This document shows positions 43,791 to 51,627 of a stretch of 64,000 nucleotides of DNA, one piece after another. This DNA comes from RI-153 sp041391225 (GTDB taxonomy: Bacteria > Chloroflexota > Anaerolineae > Caldilineales > Caldilineaceae). Position numbers and translations under genes: made by a program. The stretch spans positions 1 through 64,000 of the forward strand of contig JAWKOL010000019.1 of the NCBI GenBank assembly GCA_041391225.1, in the 5' to 3' direction. Every line of letters begins with the position of its first letter. Position 1 is the first letter of the stretch. The notes beneath the pieces were generated by a model. The model saw nothing but the letters and a program-made list of their open reading frames with translations, had not been told where the DNA came from and did not search any database.

Positions 43791-45056
43791 TCAACGCTGA
43801 TACGCGCCAGCGACGTCACCGTAGCCGGTGAGTTCCACGTAGCCGCGCTCGCGCAGGGGTTCGCCGTCGACTGTGCCTTCGATCAGGGTGGATCCTTCGT
43901 AGTAGGTGAAGGCGACGTCCATCTCCTGATCCTGGATCAACGGTTGGATGCTGAGTTCGATGTCGTAGGCGGGAAAGTTCACTTGCCAGCCCGACGGGTA
44001 GACGATGCCACTGTCGGGGCTTGTCCACTGATCGAGCGCAGTGAGGACGAAGTCTTCCTGGTTAATGACATACTGTCGTCCGTCGGGGTAGGCCAGGGTG
44101 CCTTCGAAGATGTCCTGGCTCTGGCCGCTGCGGGTGCGGATCTCGGCGAACATGATCACCATGCCGTTGTCCAGGGTGACGCTGAACCAGTCCCAGCCGA
44201 CGGCGTCGCCGCTGAGGGCGCTGGTGCCGTATTCGTGATCCATCCAGCTCAGGCCGGTGACCTGGTTGGTTTGGCCGCCAAAGGTGACGCTGCCGCTGGT
44301 ATCCATGCCGACGAGGCTGTAGTAGTAGCTGGCATTGCCCGGCTCCGGCCCTTTCTGGCTGAGGCCGCGGTCGCCGTGGAGCAGTGGCGCGCGTGTTTCA
44401 GCAAGGACAAGATCCAATGCGACAGGCCCGTCCGGTCCTTGGGCGGCGGCGACGAGACGGTACTGCTGTGGGCCAATCTGCTCGGCGCGCCAGTCTTCGA
44501 GCCAGACGCTGTACTGTGGATCGCCGGTTGCGCCGGCCAGGCCGCCTGCGCCGCGACTGAAGCGATCAAAGCTGTGGTGTTCGTCTGCCGGTGCGCTGGT
44601 GACAGCAAAATGGGCCATGTAGACCTGATTCGTGGCCAGATCCGATGAGCGTTCGGGCATCTCGGGCGACAGGGCGCTGCGGAAGAAGGTCAACTGGAAG
44701 CCGTAGAGACCGCCGTCGTTGTCGGCCAGGTTGCCGGTGTAGTACCACCACTCGGTGGTGTACTCAGGATGTGGTCCGTGATCGCGGGGGAAGATAAAGT
44801 CCACCGGCTCGTAGGCGCGGGTGAAGTTTTCGTCGGCGGGGCCGCTCATCGCCTCGATCACGTTGGCGCCGGCAAGGCGAGGGGTGGCGGGGGTGCAGGC
44901 GACGAGTGAGAAGACGACGACGAGAAGGGATACGTAATGCGTAAGGCGTAATTGGGCGAGACGCGATGCGTGGATTGGGGCGTATCGCTCTGGCCACGCA
45001 ACACGCAACACGCAACACGCATGGAAGAAATTCGTCAATCGAGAAGTCTGATTCAT
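43791..45056 (-). CDS. AttH/CrtC-like (lipocalin-type) lipoprotein
   Basis: 421 residues from the ATG at 45056; one at 45065 is an alternative. A hydrophobic stretch with a lipobox (YVSLLVVVFSLVACTPA) comes only at about residue 45. The residues before it are translated from repeat words (AACACGC and ATTACGC type), and no start codon lies between the repeat and the signal helix. The mature part shows the AttH/CrtC family: VDFIFPRDHGPHPEYTTEWW, YYTGNLADNDGGLYGFQLTF, FRSALSPEMPERSSDL, LSWMDHEYGTSALSGDAVGW and DWFSVTLDNGMVIMFAEIR. Members include carotenoid 1,2-hydratase and predicted secreted hydrolases. Function is unproven. Confidence 0.75.
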   Translation of the reverse strand: MNQTSRLTNFFHACCVLRVAWPERYAPIHASRLAQLRLTHYVSLLVVVFSLVACTPATPRLAGANVIEAMSGPADENFTRAYEPVDFIFPRDHGPHPEYTTEWWYYTGNLADNDGGLYGFQLTFFRSALSPEMPERSSDLATNQVYMAHFAVTSAPADEHHSFDRFSRGAGGLAGATGDPQYSVWLEDWRAEQIGPQQYRLVAAAQGPDGPVALDLVLAETRAPLLHGDRGLSQKGPEPGNASYYYSLVGMDTSGSVTFGGQTNQVTGLSWMDHEYGTSALSGDAVGWDWFSVTLDNGMVIMFAEIRTRSGQSQDIFEGTLAYPDGRQYVINQEDFVLTALDQWTSPDSGIVYPSGWQVNFPAYDIELSIQPLIQDQEMDVAFTYYEGSTLIEGTVDGEPLRERGYVELTGYGDVAGAYQR

Positions 45057-45156
45057 GGTTGTCAAGTCACTTTATGTGAAAAATGTCACGGAATGGCTCG
45101 ACTTTACGCGGGGGGCGGAGATTTCGCAGTGGAGAGGATTCCAGTTGGGGAGGAGA

Positions 45157-45211
45157 GATGATGGGATGATGGGATGATACGTCTGCTCCATCATCCCATC
45201 ATCCCATCATC
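45157..45211. repeat. Perfect 22-bp hairpin of GATGATGG octamers
   Basis: Arms at 45157-45178 and 45190-45211 are exact complements with an 11-nt loop; the unit is GATGATGG. It follows the stop of the minus-strand metB-like gene and may act as its transcript end. TTTCGCAGTGGAG at about 45124 is a scrap of the MITE-like arm at 9144. Confidence 0.95.
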
Positions 45212-45223
45212 TCATCGTCATTC

Positions 45224-46489
45224 CTACACTTTCTCCAGCGCCTGGGCGAGATCGGCGATGAGATCGTCGGTCTCTTCGATGCCGAGGCTAAGGCGCACGA
45301 GTTCGTCGCTGATGCCGAGGGCTTGGCGCACTTCGGGATCGGTGTCGTAGTACGAGATGATCGAGGGCTGCTCGATCAGGCTTTCCACGCCGCCCAGGCT
45401 GGGGCCGATGCGCGGGATGCGGCAGGCGTCGATGAAGCGACTGGCGGCGGGGCCGTCGCCGTCGATCTCCAGGCTGATGACGCCGCCGAAGCCGGTCATG
45501 GTGCGGGCGGCGATTTCGTGATCGGGGTGGCTTTCCAGGCCAGGGTACCAGACTCGGCGCACTTTGGGGTGATCTTCGAGGAAGCGGGCCACAGCCATGC
45601 CGCTGGCGTTGTGTTGGCGCATGCGCAGGCCCAACGTCTTCAGGCCACGCAGGATCAGGTAGCCGCAATGGGGATCGACCACCGCGCCCATCACCCCCTG
45701 CGCCTGTCGCAAGGCCGTGGTGATGCTGTAGTTGCCCACCACGCAGCCGGCGAGCAGATCGTTGTGGCCGGCCAGATATTTGGTGACGCTATGGATCACC
45801 AGGTCGATGCCATACTCGATAGGGCGCACGTTCATGGGCGTGCCGAAAGTGGTGTCGACGGCGGTTTTGATCTTGTGGCGGTGGGCGATGTCGGCCAGGC
45901 GGGCGTAGTCGAGGCAGCGCATGAAGGGATTGGTGGGCGATTCGGAGAAGATCAACTTGGTGTTGGGCTGGATAGCCGCCTCGATGGCGTCGTAATCACC
46001 GGGGCGGACGGTGGTACATTCGATGCCGAAACGCGTGAGGAAGGTGTTACAGAAAGCGCGGGTGCGCCGGTAACAGTCTTCGGTGATGATGAAGTGATCG
46101 CCGGTGGAGAGCAGGATCAACAAGGTGTTGGTGATGGCGGCCATGCCGCTGGTCACCATCACGGCGTCTTCGGCCTTGTCCAGTGCGGCGATCTTGGCCT
46201 CGGCGGCGCGCACCGTGGGGTTGCCGTAGCGTCCGTATTCCTCGCGCTCGGGGACATCCCAGAACATGTGCTCTTCGACATAGTCGATCAGCGCGGCGGT
46301 GTCGTCGAAGGTGTAGGTCGACGTCTGCACAATCGGCACGGTGAGGCTGTTGTGCGAACGATAGCGCGCCTCGCCGGCGTGGACAGCGTCGGTCAGCGGC
46401 GACGGGTGCGCCGATGCGGGGCGTTGCGGGTGGTGTCCATTGCGGTGGGCGCCATTGGCGGCGATGTGATCCTGGGGTACGGTGGGCAT
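45224..46489 (-). CDS. Cystathionine gamma-synthase-type PLP enzyme
   Basis: 421 residues. The Cys/Met metabolism fold is clear: LTVPIVQTSTYTFDDTA, YGRYGNPTVRAAEAKIAALD, AVMVTSGMAAITNTLLILLS, LIFSESPTNPFMRCLDYARL and IHSVTKYLAGHNDLLAGCVV with the PLP lysine in SVTKY. GPSLGGVESLIEQPSIISYY is near the end. The N-terminal 35 residues are His/Pro-rich and variable. A SAM-I riboswitch with its own terminator lies in the 5' leader, so the enzyme belongs to methionine synthesis; cystathionine gamma-synthase is the best guess, with O-acylhomoserine sulfhydrylase or gamma-lyase as alternatives. It is cytosolic. Confidence 0.88.
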   Translation of the reverse strand: MPTVPQDHIAANGAHRNGHHPQRPASAHPSPLTDAVHAGEARYRSHNSLTVPIVQTSTYTFDDTAALIDYVEEHMFWDVPEREEYGRYGNPTVRAAEAKIAALDKAEDAVMVTSGMAAITNTLLILLSTGDHFIITEDCYRRTRAFCNTFLTRFGIECTTVRPGDYDAIEAAIQPNTKLIFSESPTNPFMRCLDYARLADIAHRHKIKTAVDTTFGTPMNVRPIEYGIDLVIHSVTKYLAGHNDLLAGCVVGNYSITTALRQAQGVMGAVVDPHCGYLILRGLKTLGLRMRQHNASGMAVARFLEDHPKVRRVWYPGLESHPDHEIAARTMTGFGGVISLEIDGDGPAASRFIDACRIPRIGPSLGGVESLIEQPSIISYYDTDPEVRQALGISDELVRLSLGIEETDDLIADLAQALEKV

Positions 46490-46567
46490 GGTTCCTCCTC
46501 GGTTGAAGTGACGAAATCACATGCGCTTCACAGAGAAGTACGGCCCGCTGCATCGTTGCCGTGAAAA

Positions 46568-46602
46568 CAAAAAACCTCTTCCGGCGGATACAGGAAGAGG
46601 TT
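46568..46602 (-). terminator. SAM riboswitch terminator
   Basis: On the minus strand AACCTCTTCC and GGAAGAGGTT pair around TGTATCCGCC and are followed by TTTTTTG. It lies between the aptamer and the metB-like start. Confidence 0.92.
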
Positions 46603-46630
46603 GCACGTTGGCTAAATTGATCACCATCGC

Positions 46631-46755
46631 GTCTCATCTTTCGGCGTATCACACCGACGGAATTGGCACCTGCCACAACGGTACAGCTTGGATCTGTCCG
46701 TTGCCGGTTGCCGAGGCTTCACAGGGCCGTTCCCTCCACCTCTCTGGATAAGCGC
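46631..46755 (-). promoter_or_regulatory. SAM-I (S-box) riboswitch
   Basis: On the minus strand the S-box blocks appear in order: CTTATCCAGAGAGGTGGAGG, GAACGGCCCTGTGAAGCC, CGGCAACC, GGTGCCAATTCC and GAAAGATGAG. SAM binding would favour the terminator at 46568 and switch off the metB-like gene. Confidence 0.97.
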
Positions 46756-46821
46756 AGATTGCTCTATTTGATTGTGGGGGCGATTGTAATTGAGGAGGAT
46801 GGGGGTGTCAAATCTAGATCG

Positions 46822-46966
46822 TGGTGCGTGAACCGTGGTGCGTGTTGCGTGTACCAGTAGAGTGAATTGGTATTTCATTGGGATGATGGCGGCGGTATGT
46901 ACACAGTATTCCCAATGGAGCATCAATCTGCTTGCCGGTACACGCACTACGCACTACGCAATTTGG
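46822..46966. repeat. Facing AACACGC/ACTACGC words
   Basis: GTGGTGCGTGAACCGTGGTG and GTGCGTGTTGCGTGT (46822-46853) face ACACGCACTACGCACTACGC (about 46940-46962) around a 90-nt loop. It separates the divergent metB-like and glycosyltransferase genes. Confidence 0.6.
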
Positions 46967-47037
46967 ATCTCCACCCCAATATCGTTAAAGTAGACACTAC
47001 TTTTGTTCACACCACCGCCCCACTGCGAGGGAATCGT

Positions 47038-47813
47038 TTGAATCCGAAGCTGCCCGACTGGTACAAAGCCGCCAAACGCCCCACGGAACTCAACCGCCGC
47101 GGACCCGATGGGACGCTGCATCGTATTTCGATCATTGTCCCTACGCGCAACGAGGCGATCAACCTGCGTCCTGTGCTGGAGATCGCGGCGCCCTTTGCCG
47201 ATGAACTGCTGGTGATCGACGGCCATAGCACCGATGAGACGCGGGAGATCGCGGCATCATTCGGCGCACGGGTGATCCTCGACAACAACCGCGGCAAAGG
47301 CGACGCCATCCGCACGGGGATCGCCCGCGCCACCGGCGACATCCTCGTCTTCGTCGACGCCGACGGTTCCCACGATCCCTGCGACATTCCGGCGCTGGTG
47401 AAACCCATCGTCGACGGTGTGGCCGATCATGTGTCCGGCTCGCGCATGTTGGGCGGTAGCGATGAACTGCACGCCACGATTCACCAGTTCATCCGTCTTT
47501 TGGCAGCCAGATCATCACGTTGAGTGTGAACTACACGCAAAACATCCGCCTGACCGACTGCCAGAACGGCTTTCGCGCGATTCGCCGCGACGTGGCGCTG
47601 GCGCTGGATCTACAGGAGAACATCACCACCATCGAGCAGGAGATGGTGATCAAATCTGTGCGCAGCGGCTACCGTCTGGCCGAAGTGGCCACTCACGAAT
47701 ACGTACGCGCCAACGGCGAATCCAACTTCCGCGTTAGCGATGTGTGGTCGGCGTATGTGCGCAGTTGGCTGTACTATCTGCTGGTGTGGACGCCGCGGCG
47801 AAGAAATGCGTGA
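47038..47813 (+). CDS. Family-2 glycosyltransferase, dolichyl-phosphate mannose synthase-like (one frameshift)
   Basis: TTG start at 47038, five bases after GAGGGA; upstream frame is repeat-derived. HRISIIVPTRNEAINLRPVL, ELLVIDGHSTDETREIAASF and GKGDAIRTGIARATGDILVF with VDADGSHDP (the DxD motif) are the GT2 core. The frame breaks at the T-run 47498-47501; the next frame continues GSQIITLSVNYTQNIRLTDC, NGFRAIRRDVALALDL and GYRLAEVATHEYVRANGESN. About 258 residues. It probably makes a polyprenyl-phosphate sugar for the GT-C type membrane protein encoded next. The frameshift is a likely homopolymer error. Confidence 0.85.
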
Positions 47814-47945
47814 TGCCTAATGCGTAATCGACAGAGCGACACTCCTCGAATCGCGAACGAAACTGCGTCGAGCCGGGTGATGCAATCGGATGCAATCACC
47901 AATCCCCAGTCAACGCCGCCGACAATTACGCATTACGCATTACGC

Positions 47946-50345
47946 ATGCGTCACCATGCCATCCGCTTGTTGCTTGTGCTCTTCATCCTCCTCACCACCA
48001 CCTACACCATCCTCACCCCGCCATTCGAGACGCCCGACGAGATCTGGCACTTCGCCTTCGTCCAACACGTGGCCACAGGACAGGGCCTGCCTGTGTCGGC
48101 GCCGAATACGCAGGCGTTGTGGCGACAGCAAGGCGTGCAGGCGCCGGGCTATTACCTGGCCGCCGCCGCGTTGACCGCCTGGATCGACCAATCGGATTTC
48201 CCCGAGATCTACGCGCGTGCCAACCCGCATCGCGCCATCGGCCAGCCCGACGCGCCCGGCAACCGCAACTACCTGATCCACTACCCCGACGCCGAAGGTT
48301 GGCCGTGGCGTGGATCGATCCTGGCGCTGCACGTTGCACGATTCTTCTCCGTCGTCCTCGGCGCGGTGACCATCTATGCCGTCTATCGCACGATCTCGCT
48401 CCTGCTTGGAGGGTCCGCGGCGCTGCTGGGCGCGGCCTTCGTCGCCTTCATTCCACAGTTCGTCTTCATCAGCGCTGCCGCCAGCAACGACAACGCCATC
48501 AACGCCACGGCTGCGTTGGTCTTGTGGCGGATTGTGGCGATGTTGCGGCGCGGTGAAGAAGCGGAGAGGCGACGAGGCGACGAGAGCGCATCGCAACCCG
48601 CCAACCACAATTCGCAATTCGCCACCCTCGGCGTCTTCCTCGGCCTAGCCTTGCTCGCCAAGCTCAGCGCGTTGACGCTGATGGGGCCGGCCGGCCTGGC
48701 CGTGTTGTGGTTGGCATGGCGCGAGCGATCCTGGCGCGTGATTGGCGACGCGCTCCTGTGGATCGGGACGCCGGTGCTGGTGATCGCCGGGTGGTGGTAC
48801 TGGCGTAACTGGCAGCTTTACGGCGATCCGCTGGCGTGGAATGTGTGGGAAGCCAACATCCTACTGCGTGTGGTCCCCGCGGACTGGTCGACGATTGCGG
48901 GGGAATTGGGCAGCTTGTTCCGCTCGTTTTGGGGGCTGTTCGGGTGGATGAACGTGGCGTACCCCGAGTGGATCTACACTGGATTTGGTGTGATCACGGT
49001 GGGGATTGGTGCAGGGTTGGGGATCTGGACGGTGCGGCAGATTCACCCCTCCCTAACCGCCCCCGGCCAACGTGCCGTTGGAAGCAGGGAGGGAACTGTT
49101 GACGGGTCAGCGCAACCTGATCCTCAACAGCACAACAGTCCTCCCCCCGCGATGGGTGGGGAGTTAGCGGGGGGGGTGGGGGAGTTAGAGGGAGGTCTCC
49201 GCGCGTTGGCGGGGGGTCTTCTCTTCCTCTGGCTTGCCCTGCTCATTTACTCGTGGCTGCGCTTCATGGAGATCGCCCCCGCCGCACAAGGACGCTACTT
49301 CTTCCCCGCTGCGTCGACGCTGGGGTTGATCTTCGTGCTGGCCTGCCTTGGTGTAGGGCGACGCTGGGGACTTCGCATCGGCTGGGGCATTGTGACGGCG
49401 CTGGCGATCTTGTCCGCGGTGACGCCCTTCGCGGTGATCCGCCCGATCTACGCGGCGCCCGCGCCGCGGATCGAGCCGACGCAGCCGGCGCAGGCCACGT
49501 TCGGCGTCGAAAGCCCAGACGTCGCCATCCTCGCAGTCACGGCCTCGCCGGAAACGGTGCGCCCGGGGGACACAGCACAAGTAGAGGTGACCTGGCAGGC
49601 GTTGTCGTCGTTGCCCACAGATTACTCCGTCTTCGTGCATTTGGTCGACGAGGACGGCTTCATCGTGGCGCAGCGCGATACCATGCCCGACGGCGGCAAC
49701 GCACCCACCAGCCGCTGGCATGTTGAGCAAGTGCTCGTAGATCGCTACACCGTGGAGATTCCGCAAACCGTGTACACGCCGAACCGGGGCCGCTGGGCCG
49801 TTGGTCTTTACGATCATGCGAATGGCGAACGTCTGCTGCGCCAGGACGGCGACGATAGTTTCGTCTTTGGTGCAGTAGAAGTGGCACCCCCACAATCTCC
49901 ACTAGGTCCACAATCTCCACTAGGCGACATTCCCAATCCGGTGCAGGTGGATTTTGCCGACGGCGTGACGCTGGCGGGCTACAGTTTCAGCAGTCGCCGG
50001 CTCGCGCCAGGCGACGAACTCACGGTTACGCTGTATTGGCAGGCGCGTGGACAGGTGAACCAGGATTACACAACCTTCGTCCACCTTCTGGATAGCGATT
50101 TCACCATGCACGGCGGGCTGGACAGCCCGCCGCCGACACCGACTTCGGCCTGGTTCGATAGACAGGGCGAAGTTGTGGCCGATCCACACACCTTTGTGAT
50201 CAGTCCCGACGCGCCAGCCGGCAACTATCAACTGGAGATTGGGCTGTATCCCTGGCCGAGTTTCGAGCGGCTGCGTCTGCTCGACGCCGAGGGGGCCGAA
50301 GGCGCGGACAGGCTCCTGCTGGGGCCATTGCGGGTGGAGCCATAA
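47946..50345 (+). CDS. Large GT-C-like membrane protein with two C-terminal beta domains
   Basis: 799 residues from the ATG at 47946, which lies at the end of an ATTACGC repeat; the longer frame from 47820 is repeat-derived. After the first helix comes TPPFETPDEIWHFAFVQHVA, the early acidic loop of GT-C glycosyltransferases (PMT/GT39-type). About ten further helices follow to residue 530. In-frame repeat words appear around 48555-48625 and 49045-49200. The C-terminal part holds two similar extracytoplasmic domains (VRPGDTAQVEVTWQALSSLP ... and LAPGDELTVTLYWQARGQVN ...). It probably adds polyprenyl-linked sugars to an exported substrate, using the product of the preceding GT2; inference. Confidence 0.7.
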   Translation: MRHHAIRLLLVLFILLTTTYTILTPPFETPDEIWHFAFVQHVATGQGLPVSAPNTQALWRQQGVQAPGYYLAAAALTAWIDQSDFPEIYARANPHRAIGQPDAPGNRNYLIHYPDAEGWPWRGSILALHVARFFSVVLGAVTIYAVYRTISLLLGGSAALLGAAFVAFIPQFVFISAAASNDNAINATAALVLWRIVAMLRRGEEAERRRGDESASQPANHNSQFATLGVFLGLALLAKLSALTLMGPAGLAVLWLAWRERSWRVIGDALLWIGTPVLVIAGWWYWRNWQLYGDPLAWNVWEANILLRVVPADWSTIAGELGSLFRSFWGLFGWMNVAYPEWIYTGFGVITVGIGAGLGIWTVRQIHPSLTAPGQRAVGSREGTVDGSAQPDPQQHNSPPPAMGGELAGGVGELEGGLRALAGGLLFLWLALLIYSWLRFMEIAPAAQGRYFFPAASTLGLIFVLACLGVGRRWGLRIGWGIVTALAILSAVTPFAVIRPIYAAPAPRIEPTQPAQATFGVESPDVAILAVTASPETVRPGDTAQVEVTWQALSSLPTDYSVFVHLVDEDGFIVAQRDTMPDGGNAPTSRWHVEQVLVDRYTVEIPQTVYTPNRGRWAVGLYDHANGERLLRQDGDDSFVFGAVEVAPPQSPLGPQSPLGDIPNPVQVDFADGVTLAGYSFSSRRLAPGDELTVTLYWQARGQVNQDYTTFVHLLDSDFTMHGGLDSPPPTPTSAWFDRQGEVVADPHTFVISPDAPAGNYQLEIGLYPWPSFERLRLLDAEGAEGADRLLLGPLRVEP

Positions 50346-50458
50346 TGTCGCAGCGAGTTGGAAACGCGCTGTGACGGGGACTGCGCTTCCAATCTTGAAG
50401 CAAAGCTGTGGTAAGATGTTGTCATCGCGTCCTTTTTCTATTCAGTTGGAGTCGAGCC

Positions 50459-50590
50459 ATGAGTCGCAACAGCCGCAACACCCGCCGCAAATTCAGCCGT
50501 AGCGAAAAGATCTTCTACGTCCTCAGCTTCTTGATCGTCATCAGCATGGTGCTGAGCCTAGTTGCCGTGGCGCTTGGGCCGGGATTTTAG
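50459..50590 (+). CDS. 43-residue single-helix membrane protein
   Basis: ATG at 50459 with GGAG about nine bases upstream. The product is MSRNSRNTRRKFSRSEKIFY followed by VLSFLIVISMVLSLVAVALG and PGF: a strongly basic cytosolic start and one membrane helix. The clean positive-inside pattern, the ribosome site and the isolated position in a 385-nt gap between genes favour a real gene. No function or family is known to me. Confidence 0.6.
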   Translation: MSRNSRNTRRKFSRSEKIFYVLSFLIVISMVLSLVAVALGPGF

Positions 50591-50601
50591 GGATAACACG
50601 A

Positions 50602-50670
50602 GATTAGGCGATTGAGTGATTGGGGATTTCGGATCGTGTTGACGATCTCAAATCACTCAATCGCCTAATC
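50602..50670. repeat. Perfect 20-bp hairpin of GATTAGGC/GATTGAGT octamers
   Basis: Arms at 50602-50621 and 50651-50670 are exact complements with a 29-nt loop. It lies 12 nt after the small membrane protein gene and may end its transcript. Confidence 0.95.
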
Positions 50671-50730
50671 CCTGCTGCCACCGAGCGCATCCTTCCTTTC
50701 CACCCACTCCCCACCTGGTAATATCTGCCC

Positions 50731-51627
50731 GTGACCGCCGAAGAACGCCGTGGTTTGCTGCTGGTTGCACTGGCCGTCGTCCTCTTCAGCACCAGCCCGG
50801 TGCTGATCCGGTGGGCGGCAGCATCGTTGACATCGTATGAAATCACGGCGGGGCGGCTGCTCGTAGCAGGTGTCATTGTCCTTGGGCTGGCGGTGTTGCG
50901 CAAGGACCCGCTCCCCCCTGGCGCCGAATTGCCTCGTTTTGTCGGGTACGGACTGGCGGCGGCGCTACACTTCGGGCTGTACATCGCTTCTCTATCCTAC
51001 ACGTCGATTGCACATAGCCTGGCACTGATTTATACAGCGCCTATTTTCGTCGCGCTTTTTTCGTGGTTGGTGCTCAAGGAACGATTGCAGATGCGCCAGT
51101 GGAGCGGCATCTTGATCGCTGTGGTTGGCGTGGCGCTGTTGGCCGGCGCCGAAGCCCAGATCACGGCGCGCATGATCGTGGGTGATCTGCTGGCCGTTGG
51201 CAGCGCCATCTGCTTCGGTGTCTACAGCGTGGCGGGGCGCAGCCAGCGCAATCGCTACCCGCTGATGTCCTACGCGGGGACAGTCTACGTGATGGCGACG
51301 TTGTGGCTGATCCCTGCTGCGGCGGTCAACTTTTCGGCGGGCGGCTACACCTGGCCCGCGGTGCTCAGTGTGCTGGCGTTGGGCGTTTTCCCGCTGGCCA
51401 TTGGTCACACCCTCTACAACGCAGCATTGCGCCGCGTCAGCGCCACCTACGTCAACATCATCGCCACCCAGGAAGTCACCGGGGGCGTGCTGCTGGGCGT
51501 ACTCTTCCTGCACGAAATCCCCACGTGGAACAGCATCGTCGGCGCGCTGATCACGCTGGCCGGGATCCTCCTGGTCGTCCTCAAACCCAAAGTAAGCCCC
51601 AGAGCAAAGAAGGAAGCTGTCACTTGA
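50731..51627 (+). CDS. EamA-family (DMT) transporter
   Basis: 298 residues from a GTG at 50731, ten membrane helices in two EamA repeats: GLLLVALAVVLFSTSPVLIR, then LALIYTAPIFVALFSWLVLK ERL in the first and MIVGDLLAVGSAICFGVYSV with LGVFPLAIGHTLYNAAL and VNIIATQEVTGGVLLGVLFL in the second. DMT proteins export metabolites, often amino acids. A TAATAT -10 lies only seven bases before the GTG and no ribosome site is visible, so the mRNA may be leaderless. The stop overlaps the TTG start of lysA (TTGA), which suggests that the transporter handles an amino acid; inference. Confidence 0.85.
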   Translation: MTAEERRGLLLVALAVVLFSTSPVLIRWAAASLTSYEITAGRLLVAGVIVLGLAVLRKDPLPPGAELPRFVGYGLAAALHFGLYIASLSYTSIAHSLALIYTAPIFVALFSWLVLKERLQMRQWSGILIAVVGVALLAGAEAQITARMIVGDLLAVGSAICFGVYSVAGRSQRNRYPLMSYAGTVYVMATLWLIPAAAVNFSAGGYTWPAVLSVLALGVFPLAIGHTLYNAALRRVSATYVNIIATQEVTGGVLLGVLFLHEIPTWNSIVGALITLAGILLVVLKPKVSPRAKKEAVT

